Origin: Deltaproteobacteria bacterium
Lineage (GTDB): Bacteria > Myxococcota_A > UBA9042 > PHBI01
Length of the DNA: 64,000 bases
NCBI GenBank assembly: GCA_011526585.1
Contig: WYBB01000151.1
Span: 1-64,000 of the forward strand
Direction: 5' to 3'
This document shows positions 16,738 to 25,272 of this stretch, piece by piece; within the stretch, counting starts at the first letter, position 1, and each line of letters begins with the position of its first letter. Made by a program: the position numbers and the translations under genes. Below the pieces are notes generated by a model. The model worked only from the letters and a program-made list of their open reading frames with translations, had not been told where the DNA came from and did no database searches.

Positions 16738-16782
16738 CTTCCTGGGTTCCTCAGCGATCCTCGATCTGAGGAACCCAGGAAG
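16738..16782. repeat. Perfect 16-bp inverted repeat between convergent genes
   Basis: CTTCCTGGGTTCCTCA (16738-16753), 13-base spacer, TGAGGAACCCAGGAAG (16767-16782). No U-tract follows on either strand. It lies between convergent genes and could stop transcription by structure alone, or be a relic of a mobile palindromic element; CTTCCT/AGGAAG words recur just outside. Confidence 0.8.
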
Positions 16783-16847
16783 TGAGGAGAACAGGAAGAT
16801 GTTCGAGCGAGACGCGCAGGTGCGCGTCGAGCGAGAGGGTCATCCCG

Positions 16848-16872
16848 GGCGGCCACGAGGGCCGCCCCTACG
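16848..16872 (+). repeat. REP-like palindrome, copy 4
   Basis: GGGCGGCC-ACGAG-GGCCGCCC-CTAC. It is followed by GGCGTTCACGCGGTGAGACCGCGGG, a degenerate third version of the sequence that follows copies 2 and 3. Together with copies 2 and 3 and the 16-bp inverted repeat it fills the 288-base gap 16644-16931, where no gene is seen. Confidence 0.85.
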
Positions 16873-16931
16873 GCGTTCACGCGGTGAGACCGCGGGCTCG
16901 GAGCGGGAGGGGGATGGGGAGCGGGAGGGGG

Positions 16932-18230
16932 TCAGTCCTCGGCGAGCAGGCCGAGCAGGGTGACCTCGAAGCTCTGCAGCGCGGCGCGGTCGCTCCAGAC
17001 GTACTCCATGTTGCGCGGCCTGAGCAGCGCCCACCACGGATAGAACGTCGCGACCGAGCCGCCCTCGCTGTAGAGGTACGGATCGATGTGGCTCCAGAGC
17101 GTGCCGAGGCTGTTGGTCTCCACCGCCATGCCCGGCTCGTTGACGATCGGCAGCGGCACGGGTGTGTCGCTCCAGTCGATGAGCACCATCGCCGGATCGA
17201 GGTTGAGGTCCTCCGCGTAGGCCTTGCAGTACTCCTGCGTCGGCTTGAGCCCGTAGCTGTCCTCGCCGAGCACGATCAGCATGTCGAGCCCTTCGCTCAC
17301 CTCACCGACGCGCGCGCGCGACAGGTAGCCGCCGTGGTCGGCGACGAAGCCCTCGAGGAACTCGTGGCACGCCGTGCACCAGCCGGTGGTGCCGATGAGC
17401 CAGAGCGCCTTCTGCTCGGGGTCGTTGCAGGTCGCGTGCAGCTTGACGCGGCGGCCGTTGCAGTCGGTCAGCGTGAAGTTGGCGATGTTGTCGTGCAGGA
17501 TCGTGCCGGTGCCGTCGGCCACGCACCCGGGCTGCGTGCGGTCGGAGACCGGCAGGCTCTCGATCTCGGCGTCGAAGCTGACGCCGTCGAGGCACCAGGT
17601 CTCACCGCCGGGCACGAGCGTCGACACGTACGTCTGCGGGTCGATCGTCACCTCGTGCGCCTTGGCGCCCTCGAGGTGGCCCTGGAAGCGGCCGCCGGCG
17701 TGGTCCCAGCGCGTGATGACGAGGTCGCCCTCGTCGACGAGGAAGCGCTTGGCGCAGCTGCCGCCCTGGCAGCCGGCGCGCACGACGACGCAGTTGCTGC
17801 AGTCTTCGTAGGTCGAGCCGTCGAGCGAGTAGGTGCCGACGTCGGTCGCGCCGGAGAACTCGCCGAAGGTGTAGATCTCGACCTGCAGCACGTCGACCGG
17901 CTCGCCCTGGTTCGTGCGCAGCTCGAGGATGACGGTGCCGCTCTCCTTGTTGAAGCCGGTGAGCGCGGCGGTGAAGCCGGCGCGATCGCAGCCCTCGGGC
18001 AGCTCGCCGCCGGTCTCGCCCGGCGTCGTCTCCGGCGTGCTCGGGTCGCCCGTGTCGGGCGCGCTGGTGTCCGGGCTCGCGTCGGGCGAGCCGGTGGTGT
18101 CTCCGCCCGTCACGTCGGCGCCCGCGCCGTTGTCCGTGTCGGCGACGACGCCGCCACCACCGCCGCCGCCGTCACATCCGGGAGCGACGAGGGCAAGGGG
18201 GACGAGGAGGGCGAGGGTGATGCGCTTCAT
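16932..18230 (-). CDS. Lipoprotein with thioredoxin-like domain
   Basis: 432 residues from ATG 18230 (SD AGGAGT; a start at 18311 is rejected since it precedes the signal peptide). Signal MKRITLALLVPLALVAPGC, then a Gly run and a Thr/Asp/Pro stalk to ~residue 75. Residues ~80-225 form a beta-rich region with six cysteines; ~230-380 is redoxin-like: 'NFTLTDCNGRRVKLH', 'LWLIGTTGWCTACHEFLEGF' with a CxxC active site, and '..VNEPGMAVETNS'. It probably acts in periplasmic disulfide or peroxide chemistry. Asp at +2 after the lipid Cys would retain it at the inner membrane under E. coli rules; those rules may not hold here. Confidence 0.85.
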   Translation of the reverse strand: MKRITLALLVPLALVAPGCDGGGGGGGVVADTDNGAGADVTGGDTTGSPDASPDTSAPDTGDPSTPETTPGETGGELPEGCDRAGFTAALTGFNKESGTVILELRTNQGEPVDVLQVEIYTFGEFSGATDVGTYSLDGSTYEDCSNCVVVRAGCQGGSCAKRFLVDEGDLVITRWDHAGGRFQGHLEGAKAHEVTIDPQTYVSTLVPGGETWCLDGVSFDAEIESLPVSDRTQPGCVADGTGTILHDNIANFTLTDCNGRRVKLHATCNDPEQKALWLIGTTGWCTACHEFLEGFVADHGGYLSRARVGEVSEGLDMLIVLGEDSYGLKPTQEYCKAYAEDLNLDPAMVLIDWSDTPVPLPIVNEPGMAVETNSLGTLWSHIDPYLYSEGGSVATFYPWWALLRPRNMEYVWSDRAALQSFEVTLLGLLAED

Positions 18231-18434
18231 GAGGACTCCGGCGATGCGGGCGGGCGTCACGGCGATGCCGACGTAGGGCGCGCGTCTACCGTGGCCCCGC
18301 ACGCGGCGCAAGCGCCGGGCCTCTTGGCGCGCGTCCGTTTGTGCGAACCGCGATCGACGCGTCTTGCCTCAGTGCACGACTGTTCGCGGGCCGGGCGAGG
18401 GGGTAATGGTATGCTCCCTGCGCACGGAGAGCCG

Positions 18435-19130
18435 ATGTCACGCAGCCCCAGCGATCGCGACCTGACCAGCTACTACAGTGCCGCCGTCCGCGCGCTGCGG
18501 TACCTCGAGGCCCGGCGCCCCACCGGTCGGCGCTTCGGCCCAGACGCCGACGCGCGCTGGCATGCCTTCCGCGGCGATCTCACCACGGCCGATCGGATCG
18601 ATCTGATGACTCGCGACGCCGACGCGCAGTGGCCGGAGGCGTTCGGCGCGCGCACGACCTTCGCCGAGCGCGCCGGCGCCGAGGACGAGCCATTCTGGTC
18701 CGCCTGGGTCCCGCTCGATCCGGTCGACGCCGAGACGCTCTGGCGGGCACAGCTCGCAGCGCCCGCGGCCACCGACCTGCAGCGCTTGCTGCATGCCATC
18801 GCGGCCGCCTGGGACATCCGGCTCGCGCCGTTCGATCCCGGCCCCGTCGACCCCGCCGACGCGCTCGTGGTCGTCGGACCCTCGGCGATCGCCGCCACGC
18901 TCCTCGCCTTCGAGCGAGGTGGGCGCGACTACGACTGGGCCGAGCAGGTCGTCATCGTCGCCACCCCGCCCGGCCACCGTCAGCTCGCGGCCCTGGGTGG
19001 CGCGATGCTCGGCATCGGTCGCCCGGTCCGCATCGTCACCGCGACCGAAGCCCTCCCGCGCCCGGGTCGCCTCATCGCCAGCCCGGACGCCGACCCCGCC
19101 GACCGCGCGCGCGCCGAGGTGCCGGCGTGA
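18435..19130 (+). CDS. Unknown protein, translationally coupled to PglW-like kinase
   Basis: 231 residues from ATG 18435 (GGAGAG just upstream; ATG 18411 is possible). No signal or membrane segment. The N-terminal half is charged and helical ('LTSYYSAAVRALRYLEARRPTG', repeated acidic/Trp segments). The C-terminal half has a Rossmann-like alternation ('ADALVVVGPSAIAATLLAFERGG', 'EQVVIVATPPGHRQLAALGGAML', 'PVRIVTATEALPRPG'). I do not recognise the family. Its TGA overlaps the GTG start of the 1440-residue kinase gene, so the two products are made together and probably act together. Confidence 0.7.
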   Translation: MSRSPSDRDLTSYYSAAVRALRYLEARRPTGRRFGPDADARWHAFRGDLTTADRIDLMTRDADAQWPEAFGARTTFAERAGAEDEPFWSAWVPLDPVDAETLWRAQLAAPAATDLQRLLHAIAAAWDIRLAPFDPGPVDPADALVVVGPSAIAATLLAFERGGRDYDWAEQVVIVATPPGHRQLAALGGAMLGIGRPVRIVTATEALPRPGRLIASPDADPADRARAEVPA

Positions 19131-22100
19131 GCCTCGCGGCCTCGCGCATCGTCGTCCAGGGCGAGACCCCGCACGCGCACGAGCGCGCCGCGATCGAGTT
19201 CGCGATCCAGGCGCTGCCGAACACCGACCCGTACCAGATGTGGGCGCTGCTCGAGCTGCTCGATCCGTCGACCGGTCGCCTGCACGAGATCGACCTCCTC
19301 GTCCTCGGCTACTCCGCGCTCTACCTCATCGAGGTCAAGAGCGGGCCGGGCGAGTACACCGGCGACACGCAGGACTGGTATCGGCTCGGGGCCGACGACG
19401 CGCGGCCCCGCTACCTGGAGAACCCGACCCGCCTGGCGAACTACAAGTCGAAGGTCCTCGCGTCGCGGCTGCGCGCCAAGCTCAAGGACCCCAAGAACGC
19501 CCCCTGGGTCCAGCCGCTGGTCTTCCTCAGCGCCCCGGACGTGCGACTGCGCTTCCAGCCCCACGGCGACCTCGGCGTCATCACGCGCGCCACCTTCAAG
19601 CAGGCGATGGAGTACGGGCGCTTCCCCGGCGCCGACGAGCGCCAGCGCCCGCGCATCAACGCCCCCGCGATGCGCGACATCGCGCAGGCCATCGCCGCGC
19701 TCGGCCTCGAGCCGCGCAAGGGCAAGGCGTTCGTCGGCGCCTACGAGCTCGGTCCGGTCCTCGGTGAGGGCTCGGGGTTCCAGGATCGCCTCGCGCTGCA
19801 CCGCGAACAGAAGTCCTTCGCCAAGCGTGCGCGCATCTACGCCGTGCCGCAGGCCTCGAGCGTCGAGCGCCGCCAGCAGCTCCGCCGCGCCGCCGATCGC
19901 GAGGCGCAGCTCCTCTACGATGTGCGCGAGCACCCGAGCATCCTGCGCATCGAGGACTACGTCACCGACGCCGAGCTCGGCCCGACCGTGCTCTTCGAGG
20001 CGTTCCCCGACGCCATGCCGCTCGATGCCTTCCTGCGCAAGGAGCCGCTCGGCTTCTTCGACCGGGTCACGATCGTCGAGCAGATCGCGCGCGCGCTCGA
20101 GCACTGCCACAAGAAGCACGTCGTGCACGGCGCGCTCTCGCCCGAGGCGGTGCTCGTTCGGCGCCGGCCCGACGGGGGCGAGCTCGAGACGCGCCTCTAC
20201 AACTTCCAGCTCGGGCTCGGGCCGGAGGTCGACGCGACCACGCACTGGTCCGCGCTGGGCTCCGAGCCCTGGGCCGTCTACCAGGCCCCCGAGCTACGAG
20301 AGGACCCGGGCAATCGCGGGCCCGCCTCGGACATGTTCAGCCTGGGCGCCCTCGCCTACTTCGTCTTCACTGGCCGCGCCCCGGGCCAGAACGCCGTCGA
20401 CGTCGACCGACACCTCGCCGCCCATCGCTGCCTCGACCCGCGCGCCGTCGACGACGGAATCCAAGACACGGTTGGCGAGCTCGTCGCGCTTGCCACCGAT
20501 CGCAGCCCGGTCAATCGCGTCGACGATCCCGAGGAGTGGATCGAGCTCCTGCTCGCCGAGGTCACCCGACCCGGGCCGACCAGCCCCACCGGCCCCGAGA
20601 AGAACCCGCTCGAGGCGATGCCCGACGACCTCCTCGGCGATGACCTCGTCGTCGAAGCGCCCGACAAAGACCGTCCGATCCTCGGCCAGGGCGCGACCTC
20701 GCGCGTGCTCCAGGTCGGCCGCTCCTCCGACGGCAAGAGCTACGCGCTCAAGGTGTCGCTCTCGAGCGAGCACGACGAGCGGCTCGAGCAGGAGGCCAAG
20801 ACCCTCGAGCGCCTCCGTCACCCGCGCATCGTCCAGCTCGCCGGTCGATACACCTTCGCCGGACGGCCCTGCCTCCTGCTCACGCTCGCGGGCACCGAGA
20901 CCCTGCACCGCTACCTCGCGCGCGAAGGCACCGTCTCGCTCGAGCGGGCCGCGCGCTTTGGCGAGGATCTGCTCTCGGCGCTCGACTACCTCGAGGAGCA
21001 GCGCCTCCTCCACCGCGACATCAAGCCCGCCAACATGGGCGTCGGGAGCCTCGGCAAGACCGCCACGCGCCTTTCGCTCTTCGACTTCTCCCTTACCGCC
21101 GCCGCGACGACCGATCTCCAGGTCGGCACCGCGGCCTATCGCGACCCCTTCCTCGGCCTGCGCGGCGCGTGGGATCACGCCGCCGAGCGGTGGAGCGCGG
21201 CCGTCACGCTGCACGAGCTCCTGACCGGCGTCCGCCCCTCGCTGGATCGGTCCGCCCTCGATCCCGACGGCCAGGTCCTCATCGCGGTCGAGCGCTTCGA
21301 CCCCGCGGTGCGCGACCGCCTCACCCCGTTCTTCCGTCGGGCGCTGGCGCGCGACGCCGAGGCGCGCTTCGCGTCCGCCGACGAGATGCGGCGCGCGTGG
21401 GCCTTCGCGCTCGAGGTGGGCGCGCTCCCCACCGAGAAGGCGCGCCCCGAGCCCGCGACCGCCGAGGCCGCCGCGCCCACGCCGGAGGCCCTGGCCGCGA
21501 TCGCCCCCGACACCGCCATCGAGGCCCTGCCGCTCTCGCCGCGCGCCCGCAACGCGCTCGATCGCGCCGGCCTCCTCACCGCGCGCGACATGATGGGCCT
21601 GGCGGACAACCGGCTGTCGGCGATCCGCGGCATTGGGCGCGGCGTCGCCAAGGAGATCCTCGACTTCAAGACGCGCTGGGCGAGCGCGCGGGCCGATGCG
21701 GTGCTCGAGGCGCACCCGTTCTTCGCGGGCTATCGCGGCGACGATCTCCCGGTCGCGGCCGCGGGCCTGCCCGAGGGGGTCGACAAGGCGCTACTGGATG
21801 CCGGGCTCACGACGCTCGCGGCGGTCGCCGAGTCGCCGCGCGACCAGATCGGATCCCTCGCGCGCCGACACGGGTTCGCCGAGCCGCACCTGCACGCGAT
21901 CCTCGCGCGCGAGAACGCGAGCGCGAACGAGCGCGAGCGCCCGACCACGCTCGAGGGCTGGATCGGTGCGCTCCTCCCCAAACGCAAGGGCTACCTCGCC
22001 CACGTGCGTAGGCTCTTCGGCCTCGACGAGCCGTTCCGCGGTCGCCTCGACGTGACGGTGCGGGCGCTCGCCGATCACGCCGGGATCACGACCGCGGCGA

Positions 22101-23449
22101 TCTACCTCGCGCTCGGCAAGGCGCGCGACAAGTGGGCCGAGCATGGCGCGCTGCCGGAGCTCGCGGGCCTCGCCCAGCGCATCGTCGAACAGGCGGGCGG
22201 CGCGATCCCGCTGTCCGCCGCGGCGCGCGCGCTGCTCTCGGCCATGCCGGCGAGCCGCGCCGCCTCCGACGAGGAGCTGGTCGCCAACGTTGCGGCCCTC
22301 CTGCGGATCGTCGCCGAGGTCGACAAGGAGCGGGACGACGGCCTGCGCATGCTCCGCTTCGACGATGGCGCCCTCTGGCTCACCGCGACTGAGGCCCACG
22401 GTCGCGCCGTCAAGCTCCTCGGCGAGGTCGCCGACGCGCTGGCGCAACGCCCCGCCGTGCCCGGACCGGCCGAGGCCGCGCGCGCGTTCGCCGAGGCGGC
22501 CGAGGGCACGCCGCTCTCGAGCCTCGCGACCGAGCGCCTCGCCGACCTCGCCGCCGCCGCCAGCCGCAGCGCCGCGCGTTCCGCGCGGCTCGAGATCTAC
22601 CCGCGCGGCATGGCGCCCGATCGCGCGCTGGCGCTCAGCGCCTCGCTCTTGAAGAGCGGCCTCGACCCCGCGGAGATCAGGCGCCGCGTGTCGCTGCGCT
22701 ACCCGGACGCGCGCCCGCTGCCGCCGCGTCCGGAGCTCGACGCGCTCCTGCGCCCGCACGGTCTCGTCTTCGACGAGGTCGCCGGGTGCTACACGCGTCC
22801 GGGCGAGGCCGAGCACACGCTCATGTCCTCGCGCGTCTCGACCTTGCGGCGCTTCACCACCGCGCTCCCGAGCGAGGCGCTGTCGATGGAGCCCGACGCC
22901 GTCGCCGCACGTCAGTTCGACGAGCGCCTGCGGAACGCCTTCGAGCGCCACGAGCTGCGCGTGCTCGGGGTGCGCGCCGACCGCGCCCGCGAGGCGGCCA
23001 TCGCGCTCGGCCAGCGCCTGGGCGTCGCGCCGCGTCCGTTCGACCAGCTGCTCATCGCGGCCGTGCGCGACGAGATGCGCCGCGGCGGGGTCAAGCGCGA
23101 GGACATCATCCACGCCGCGGACCGCGAGGGGCGGACTGGGCCCGCGTGGAAGAACCTCATGCGCCTCGTCGAGCGCGCGGCCGCGACGCTCACGACGACG
23201 CTCCTGCCCGCGCGCGAGCCGCTCCTCCTGGTGCAGCCCGGCCTCATCGCGCGCTATCGTCTCGACGGCTTCGTGCAGAAGCTGCTCGCCAGCGAGCGGC
23301 AGGCCCCGGTCTTCCTGCTCGTCCCGAGCCACGACACCGTCGCCATCCCGAGCATCAACGGCGAATATGCCATCCCGGGGCTCATGGCGTCGCAGGTCTT
23401 GTGGGTCTCGCTCGAGTGGCTCGCGAACCGGCACAACCGGGCGGCGTGA
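19127..23449 (+). CDS. PglW-like protein: NERD nuclease-like domain, pseudokinase, Ser/Thr kinase, HhH
   Basis: 1440 residues from GTG 19127. A NERD domain (~15-150) keeps the PD-(D/E)xK pattern: HEIDLLVLG (~54-60) and IEVKSG (~68). Kinase-like domain 1 (~205-440) has HGALSPEAV instead of HRD and NFQ instead of DFG, so it is a pseudokinase. Kinase domain 2 (~515-760) has GQGATSRV, YALKV, HRDIKPANM (~629-637) and DFS, so it is probably active. A helix-hairpin-helix (~795-855, 'LADNRLSAIRGIGRGVAKEIL') and a long helical region follow. The C-terminal segment ('LLLVQPGLIARYRL...PVFLLVP...INGEYAIPGL') resembles that of PglW, the kinase of type 2 BREX/Pgl phage defence. No pglX, pglY or pglZ is in the window; related NERD-kinases occur in other defence systems. 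Confidence 0.75.
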   Translation: MSLAASRIVVQGETPHAHERAAIEFAIQALPNTDPYQMWALLELLDPSTGRLHEIDLLVLGYSALYLIEVKSGPGEYTGDTQDWYRLGADDARPRYLENPTRLANYKSKVLASRLRAKLKDPKNAPWVQPLVFLSAPDVRLRFQPHGDLGVITRATFKQAMEYGRFPGADERQRPRINAPAMRDIAQAIAALGLEPRKGKAFVGAYELGPVLGEGSGFQDRLALHREQKSFAKRARIYAVPQASSVERRQQLRRAADREAQLLYDVREHPSILRIEDYVTDAELGPTVLFEAFPDAMPLDAFLRKEPLGFFDRVTIVEQIARALEHCHKKHVVHGALSPEAVLVRRRPDGGELETRLYNFQLGLGPEVDATTHWSALGSEPWAVYQAPELREDPGNRGPASDMFSLGALAYFVFTGRAPGQNAVDVDRHLAAHRCLDPRAVDDGIQDTVGELVALATDRSPVNRVDDPEEWIELLLAEVTRPGPTSPTGPEKNPLEAMPDDLLGDDLVVEAPDKDRPILGQGATSRVLQVGRSSDGKSYALKVSLSSEHDERLEQEAKTLERLRHPRIVQLAGRYTFAGRPCLLLTLAGTETLHRYLAREGTVSLERAARFGEDLLSALDYLEEQRLLHRDIKPANMGVGSLGKTATRLSLFDFSLTAAATTDLQVGTAAYRDPFLGLRGAWDHAAERWSAAVTLHELLTGVRPSLDRSALDPDGQVLIAVERFDPAVRDRLTPFFRRALARDAEARFASADEMRRAWAFALEVGALPTEKARPEPATAEAAAPTPEALAAIAPDTAIEALPLSPRARNALDRAGLLTARDMMGLADNRLSAIRGIGRGVAKEILDFKTRWASARADAVLEAHPFFAGYRGDDLPVAAAGLPEGVDKALLDAGLTTLAAVAESPRDQIGSLARRHGFAEPHLHAILARENASANERERPTTLEGWIGALLPKRKGYLAHVRRLFGLDEPFRGRLDVTVRALADHAGITTAAIYLALGKARDKWAEHGALPELAGLAQRIVEQAGGAIPLSAAARALLSAMPASRAASDEELVANVAALLRIVAEVDKERDDGLRMLRFDDGALWLTATEAHGRAVKLLGEVADALAQRPAVPGPAEAARAFAEAAEGTPLSSLATERLADLAAAASRSAARSARLEIYPRGMAPDRALALSASLLKSGLDPAEIRRRVSLRYPDARPLPPRPELDALLRPHGLVFDEVAGCYTRPGEAEHTLMSSRVSTLRRFTTALPSEALSMEPDAVAARQFDERLRNAFERHELRVLGVRADRAREAAIALGQRLGVAPRPFDQLLIAAVRDEMRRGGVKREDIIHAADREGRTGPAWKNLMRLVERAAATLTTTLLPAREPLLLVQPGLIARYRLDGFVQKLLASERQAPVFLLVPSHDTVAIPSINGEYAIPGLMASQVLWVSLEWLANRHNRAA

Positions 23450-23455
23450 GGCGGG

Positions 23456-23890
23456 CTACTCTGTGGGCGCGAGCGCGATGGGCAGCCCGAGGAGCGGCGC
23501 GTTCTTCAGCACCCGCTCGTCCGTCGACAGGACCGCGAGCTCGCCGAGCTCACCGTAGAGATAGAGCGCCGTCGCGAGGTGAAGCGCATCGAGCGAGCGC
23601 ACCGGCTCGACCGGGAAGCGTTGCTCGGCGCGCTCGCAAATCCCCGCCGTCAGCTCGACGATGTGCCATCGACGAGCGGCCCGCGCGAGCATGGTGGTCA
23701 ACACGCGCGCCTGGGCCTCGCTCATCTCGCCAACCGCGGCGGCCCGAACGAGCGCTCGTCGCGCCTCGAGCAGGGTGAGACGCGATGCGAACACCGCCCG
23801 CGCCCCGGCGAGCGTCGCCCGCACCTCTTCACCACGCGGCCCATCGAGGAGCCACCGCAGCACGGCGCTCGTCTCCGCGTAGACGTTCAC
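23456..23890 (-). CDS. PIN-domain toxin (VapC-type)
   Basis: 144 residues. PIN-domain acidic residues are in place: Glu/Asp in 'VYAETSAVLRWLLDG' (the first Asp is replaced by Glu6), Glu in 'RLTLLEARRALVRA', Asp in 'RSLDALHLATAL' and in 'VLSTDERV'. VapC toxins are Mg-dependent RNases acting on tRNA or rRNA. It follows the antitoxin gene with a 4-base overlap and ends 6 bases from the convergent kinase gene's stop. Confidence 0.85.
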   Translation of the reverse strand: MNVYAETSAVLRWLLDGPRGEEVRATLAGARAVFASRLTLLEARRALVRAAAVGEMSEAQARVLTTMLARAARRWHIVELTAGICERAEQRFPVEPVRSLDALHLATALYLYGELGELAVLSTDERVLKNAPLLGLPIALAPTE

Positions 23891-24177
23891 GCGCGATCCG
23901 CCTCGAGCAGCTCGTCCGCGAGCTCGGGACGGCCGCTGAACGTCGAGCGTGGATAGGCCTCGGCGTCATTGTCGAGCCCGACCTTGACGATCCCCTCCCG
24001 AGCGAGTCGCTCGATCGCCTCGTCGAACGCGTCGAGCACCCGGTGGTCGCGCGTCGGCTGACGCAGCTCGGCGACGACCTCGCCGCGATTGGTGACGAGG
24101 ATCACCTCACCGGCTCGCACCTCCTGGACGTAGCCACCCAGGCGGTTCTTGAGCTCACGCAGGTTCACGGCCTTCAT
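23887..24177 (-). CDS. Phd/YefM-type antitoxin
   Basis: 96 residues. The N-terminus 'MKAVNLRELKNRLGGYVQEVRAGEVILVTNRGEVVAEL' is the Phd/YefM DNA-binding fold; the C-terminal half is the toxin-neutralising part. ATG 24177 has no Shine-Dalgarno, and only three bases separate it from the palindromic operator at 24181-24210, so a leaderless transcript is likely. Autoregulation by the toxin-antitoxin complex on that palindrome is expected from the family. Confidence 0.85.
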   Translation of the reverse strand: MKAVNLRELKNRLGGYVQEVRAGEVILVTNRGEVVAELRQPTRDHRVLDAFDEAIERLAREGIVKVGLDNDAEAYPRSTFSGRPELADELLEADRA

Positions 24178-24180
24178 GGC

Positions 24181-24210
24181 GACGATGTAGCCACATGTGG
24201 CTACATCGTC
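24181..24210 (-). promoter_or_regulatory. Perfect 30-bp palindromic operator overlapping the toxin-antitoxin promoter
   Basis: GACGATGTAGCCACA / TGTGGCTACATCGTC is a perfect palindrome. On the minus strand, TTGACG (24212-24207) and TACATC (24189-24184) are separated by 17 bases, so the promoter sits inside the palindrome. The predicted start point, seven bases downstream of the -10 box, is the A of the antitoxin ATG. Binding here would block polymerase directly. Confidence 0.8.
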
Positions 24211-24222
24211 AAGCCGCAGGTC

Positions 24223-24720
24223 TCATGGTGTCGAGGCCGGCCATCCATGTACCCGCAGCTGTACCCGGCCGATCACCTCCTTCACGGCGCGAAGCACGCC
24301 CGACTCGTCGAGCGGCGAGGTATCGATGACGATCGGCTCGAAGGTGCGATAGACGCGGGTCACCTTCGCGCGGGTCTCCGCAGCGCTCGCGAGCACCCCT
24401 TCCTCGGTCGTCGTGGGCTCCCCACGATGTCCGATGCGCCGCGCCCGCGTCGCCTCGTCGACCTCGAGCAGGATCATCACGTCCGGTCTCACGAGCTCCG
24501 AGAGATAGTCTCCTTCCCACGCCCTGAGCTCGTCGGAGCCGTCGACGCGACCCCGAACGCCACCGTGCTCGGCCAGTAGCGGTCGAGCACCACGGGCCGA
24601 TGTTGGCAGAGCATGCGCGCTTGCTCGCTCGCGACCAAGTTGGCGAATCGGTAGTACTGGTTCGGGCGCGACGACCACGGACGCCCACTTCCGGTCGCGC
24701 TGTGCATCGAGAGCTTGTCC
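24223..24720 (-). pseudogene. Broken thymidylate-kinase-like gene (5' truncated, frameshifted)
   Basis: Two minus-strand frames carry the two halves of one kinase. 'RPNQYYRFANLVASEQARM' and 'VVLDRYWPSTVAFG' (frame ending 24489) match the DRY and lid-side core of dTMP-kinase-like P-loop proteins. 'DELRAWEGDYLSELVRPD' and 'VMILLEVDEATRARRIGHRG' (frame ending 24223) continue it to the C-terminus. The switch occurs near 24545-24560. The P-loop-containing N-terminus is missing: homology stops near 24720, where an opposite-strand ORF begins. It must be inactive unless the frameshift is a sequencing error, and even then it lacks the P-loop. Confidence 0.7.
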
Positions 24721-25272
24721 CGACATGCGAGCCGCAACCTCCTGCGATTCGTGCTCGAGAACCTGAGCGTTCCCGACCTGCTCACCGCCATGGGCGAAGG
24801 CGGTCTCCTGAAAGATCACGGGGTGAGGCAAGACGCGGAGCGCCTCGCGCTCCTACCCGACCGCCTCGTCGAGCCGGCGCTCCGGGCCTGGCTCGGGAGC
24901 AGCGCTCCGCGCTGGACCGACGTGCTCCACCTGGAGGCTCTGCTCTCGGCTCGCGATGCCGACACCCTCCTGGAGATGCTGCGAGCCGTCACCGACAGCA
25001 GCGTCAAGCGCGAACTCGCCGTCATCGTCTGGAGGGTCGCGCCGGAGCGCGCGGTCGAAGAGGCCGTGGCCGCGATCGCCGATGTGGGAACGGCCGCCGC
25101 CGAGCACTGGGTTCGCGTGACGCCGCGGGCGCATCTGCCGCGTATCGTCGCCGCGCTCCAAGCGCGAGACGAGCGCCCCACGTGGCTCGCGCCATGGGCC
25201 GGACGCAACGCGTGCCATGGAGGCGCGGCGGCCGAGGCGCTGTTCGCGCTGGCCCGCGCGAGCGAGGTCTGA
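24715..25272 (+). CDS. Unknown helical (HEAT-like) protein, possibly 5' truncated
   Basis: 185 residues from TTG 24715; GTG 24751 and ATG 24790 are alternative starts and none has a good SD. GC at third codon positions is high, so the frame is probably coding. The sequence is all-helical, with repeated 'ALLPDRLVEPALRAWLG', 'LEALLSARDADTLLEMLRAV', 'AVIVWRVAPERAVEEAVAAI' segments resembling HEAT/armadillo repeats. Not recognised. Its start abuts the break in the kinase pseudogene, so it may be the 3' part of a larger gene joined at a rearrangement. Confidence 0.5.
   Translation: MSRHASRNLLRFVLENLSVPDLLTAMGEGGLLKDHGVRQDAERLALLPDRLVEPALRAWLGSSAPRWTDVLHLEALLSARDADTLLEMLRAVTDSSVKRELAVIVWRVAPERAVEEAVAAIADVGTAAAEHWVRVTPRAHLPRIVAALQARDERPTWLAPWAGRNACHGGAAAEALFALARASEV

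Noticed and set aside
16782..18434. Extending the 18435 gene upstream to 16782
   Set aside because: The added 550 residues lie antisense to the thioredoxin-like lipoprotein gene and are shadow sequence.
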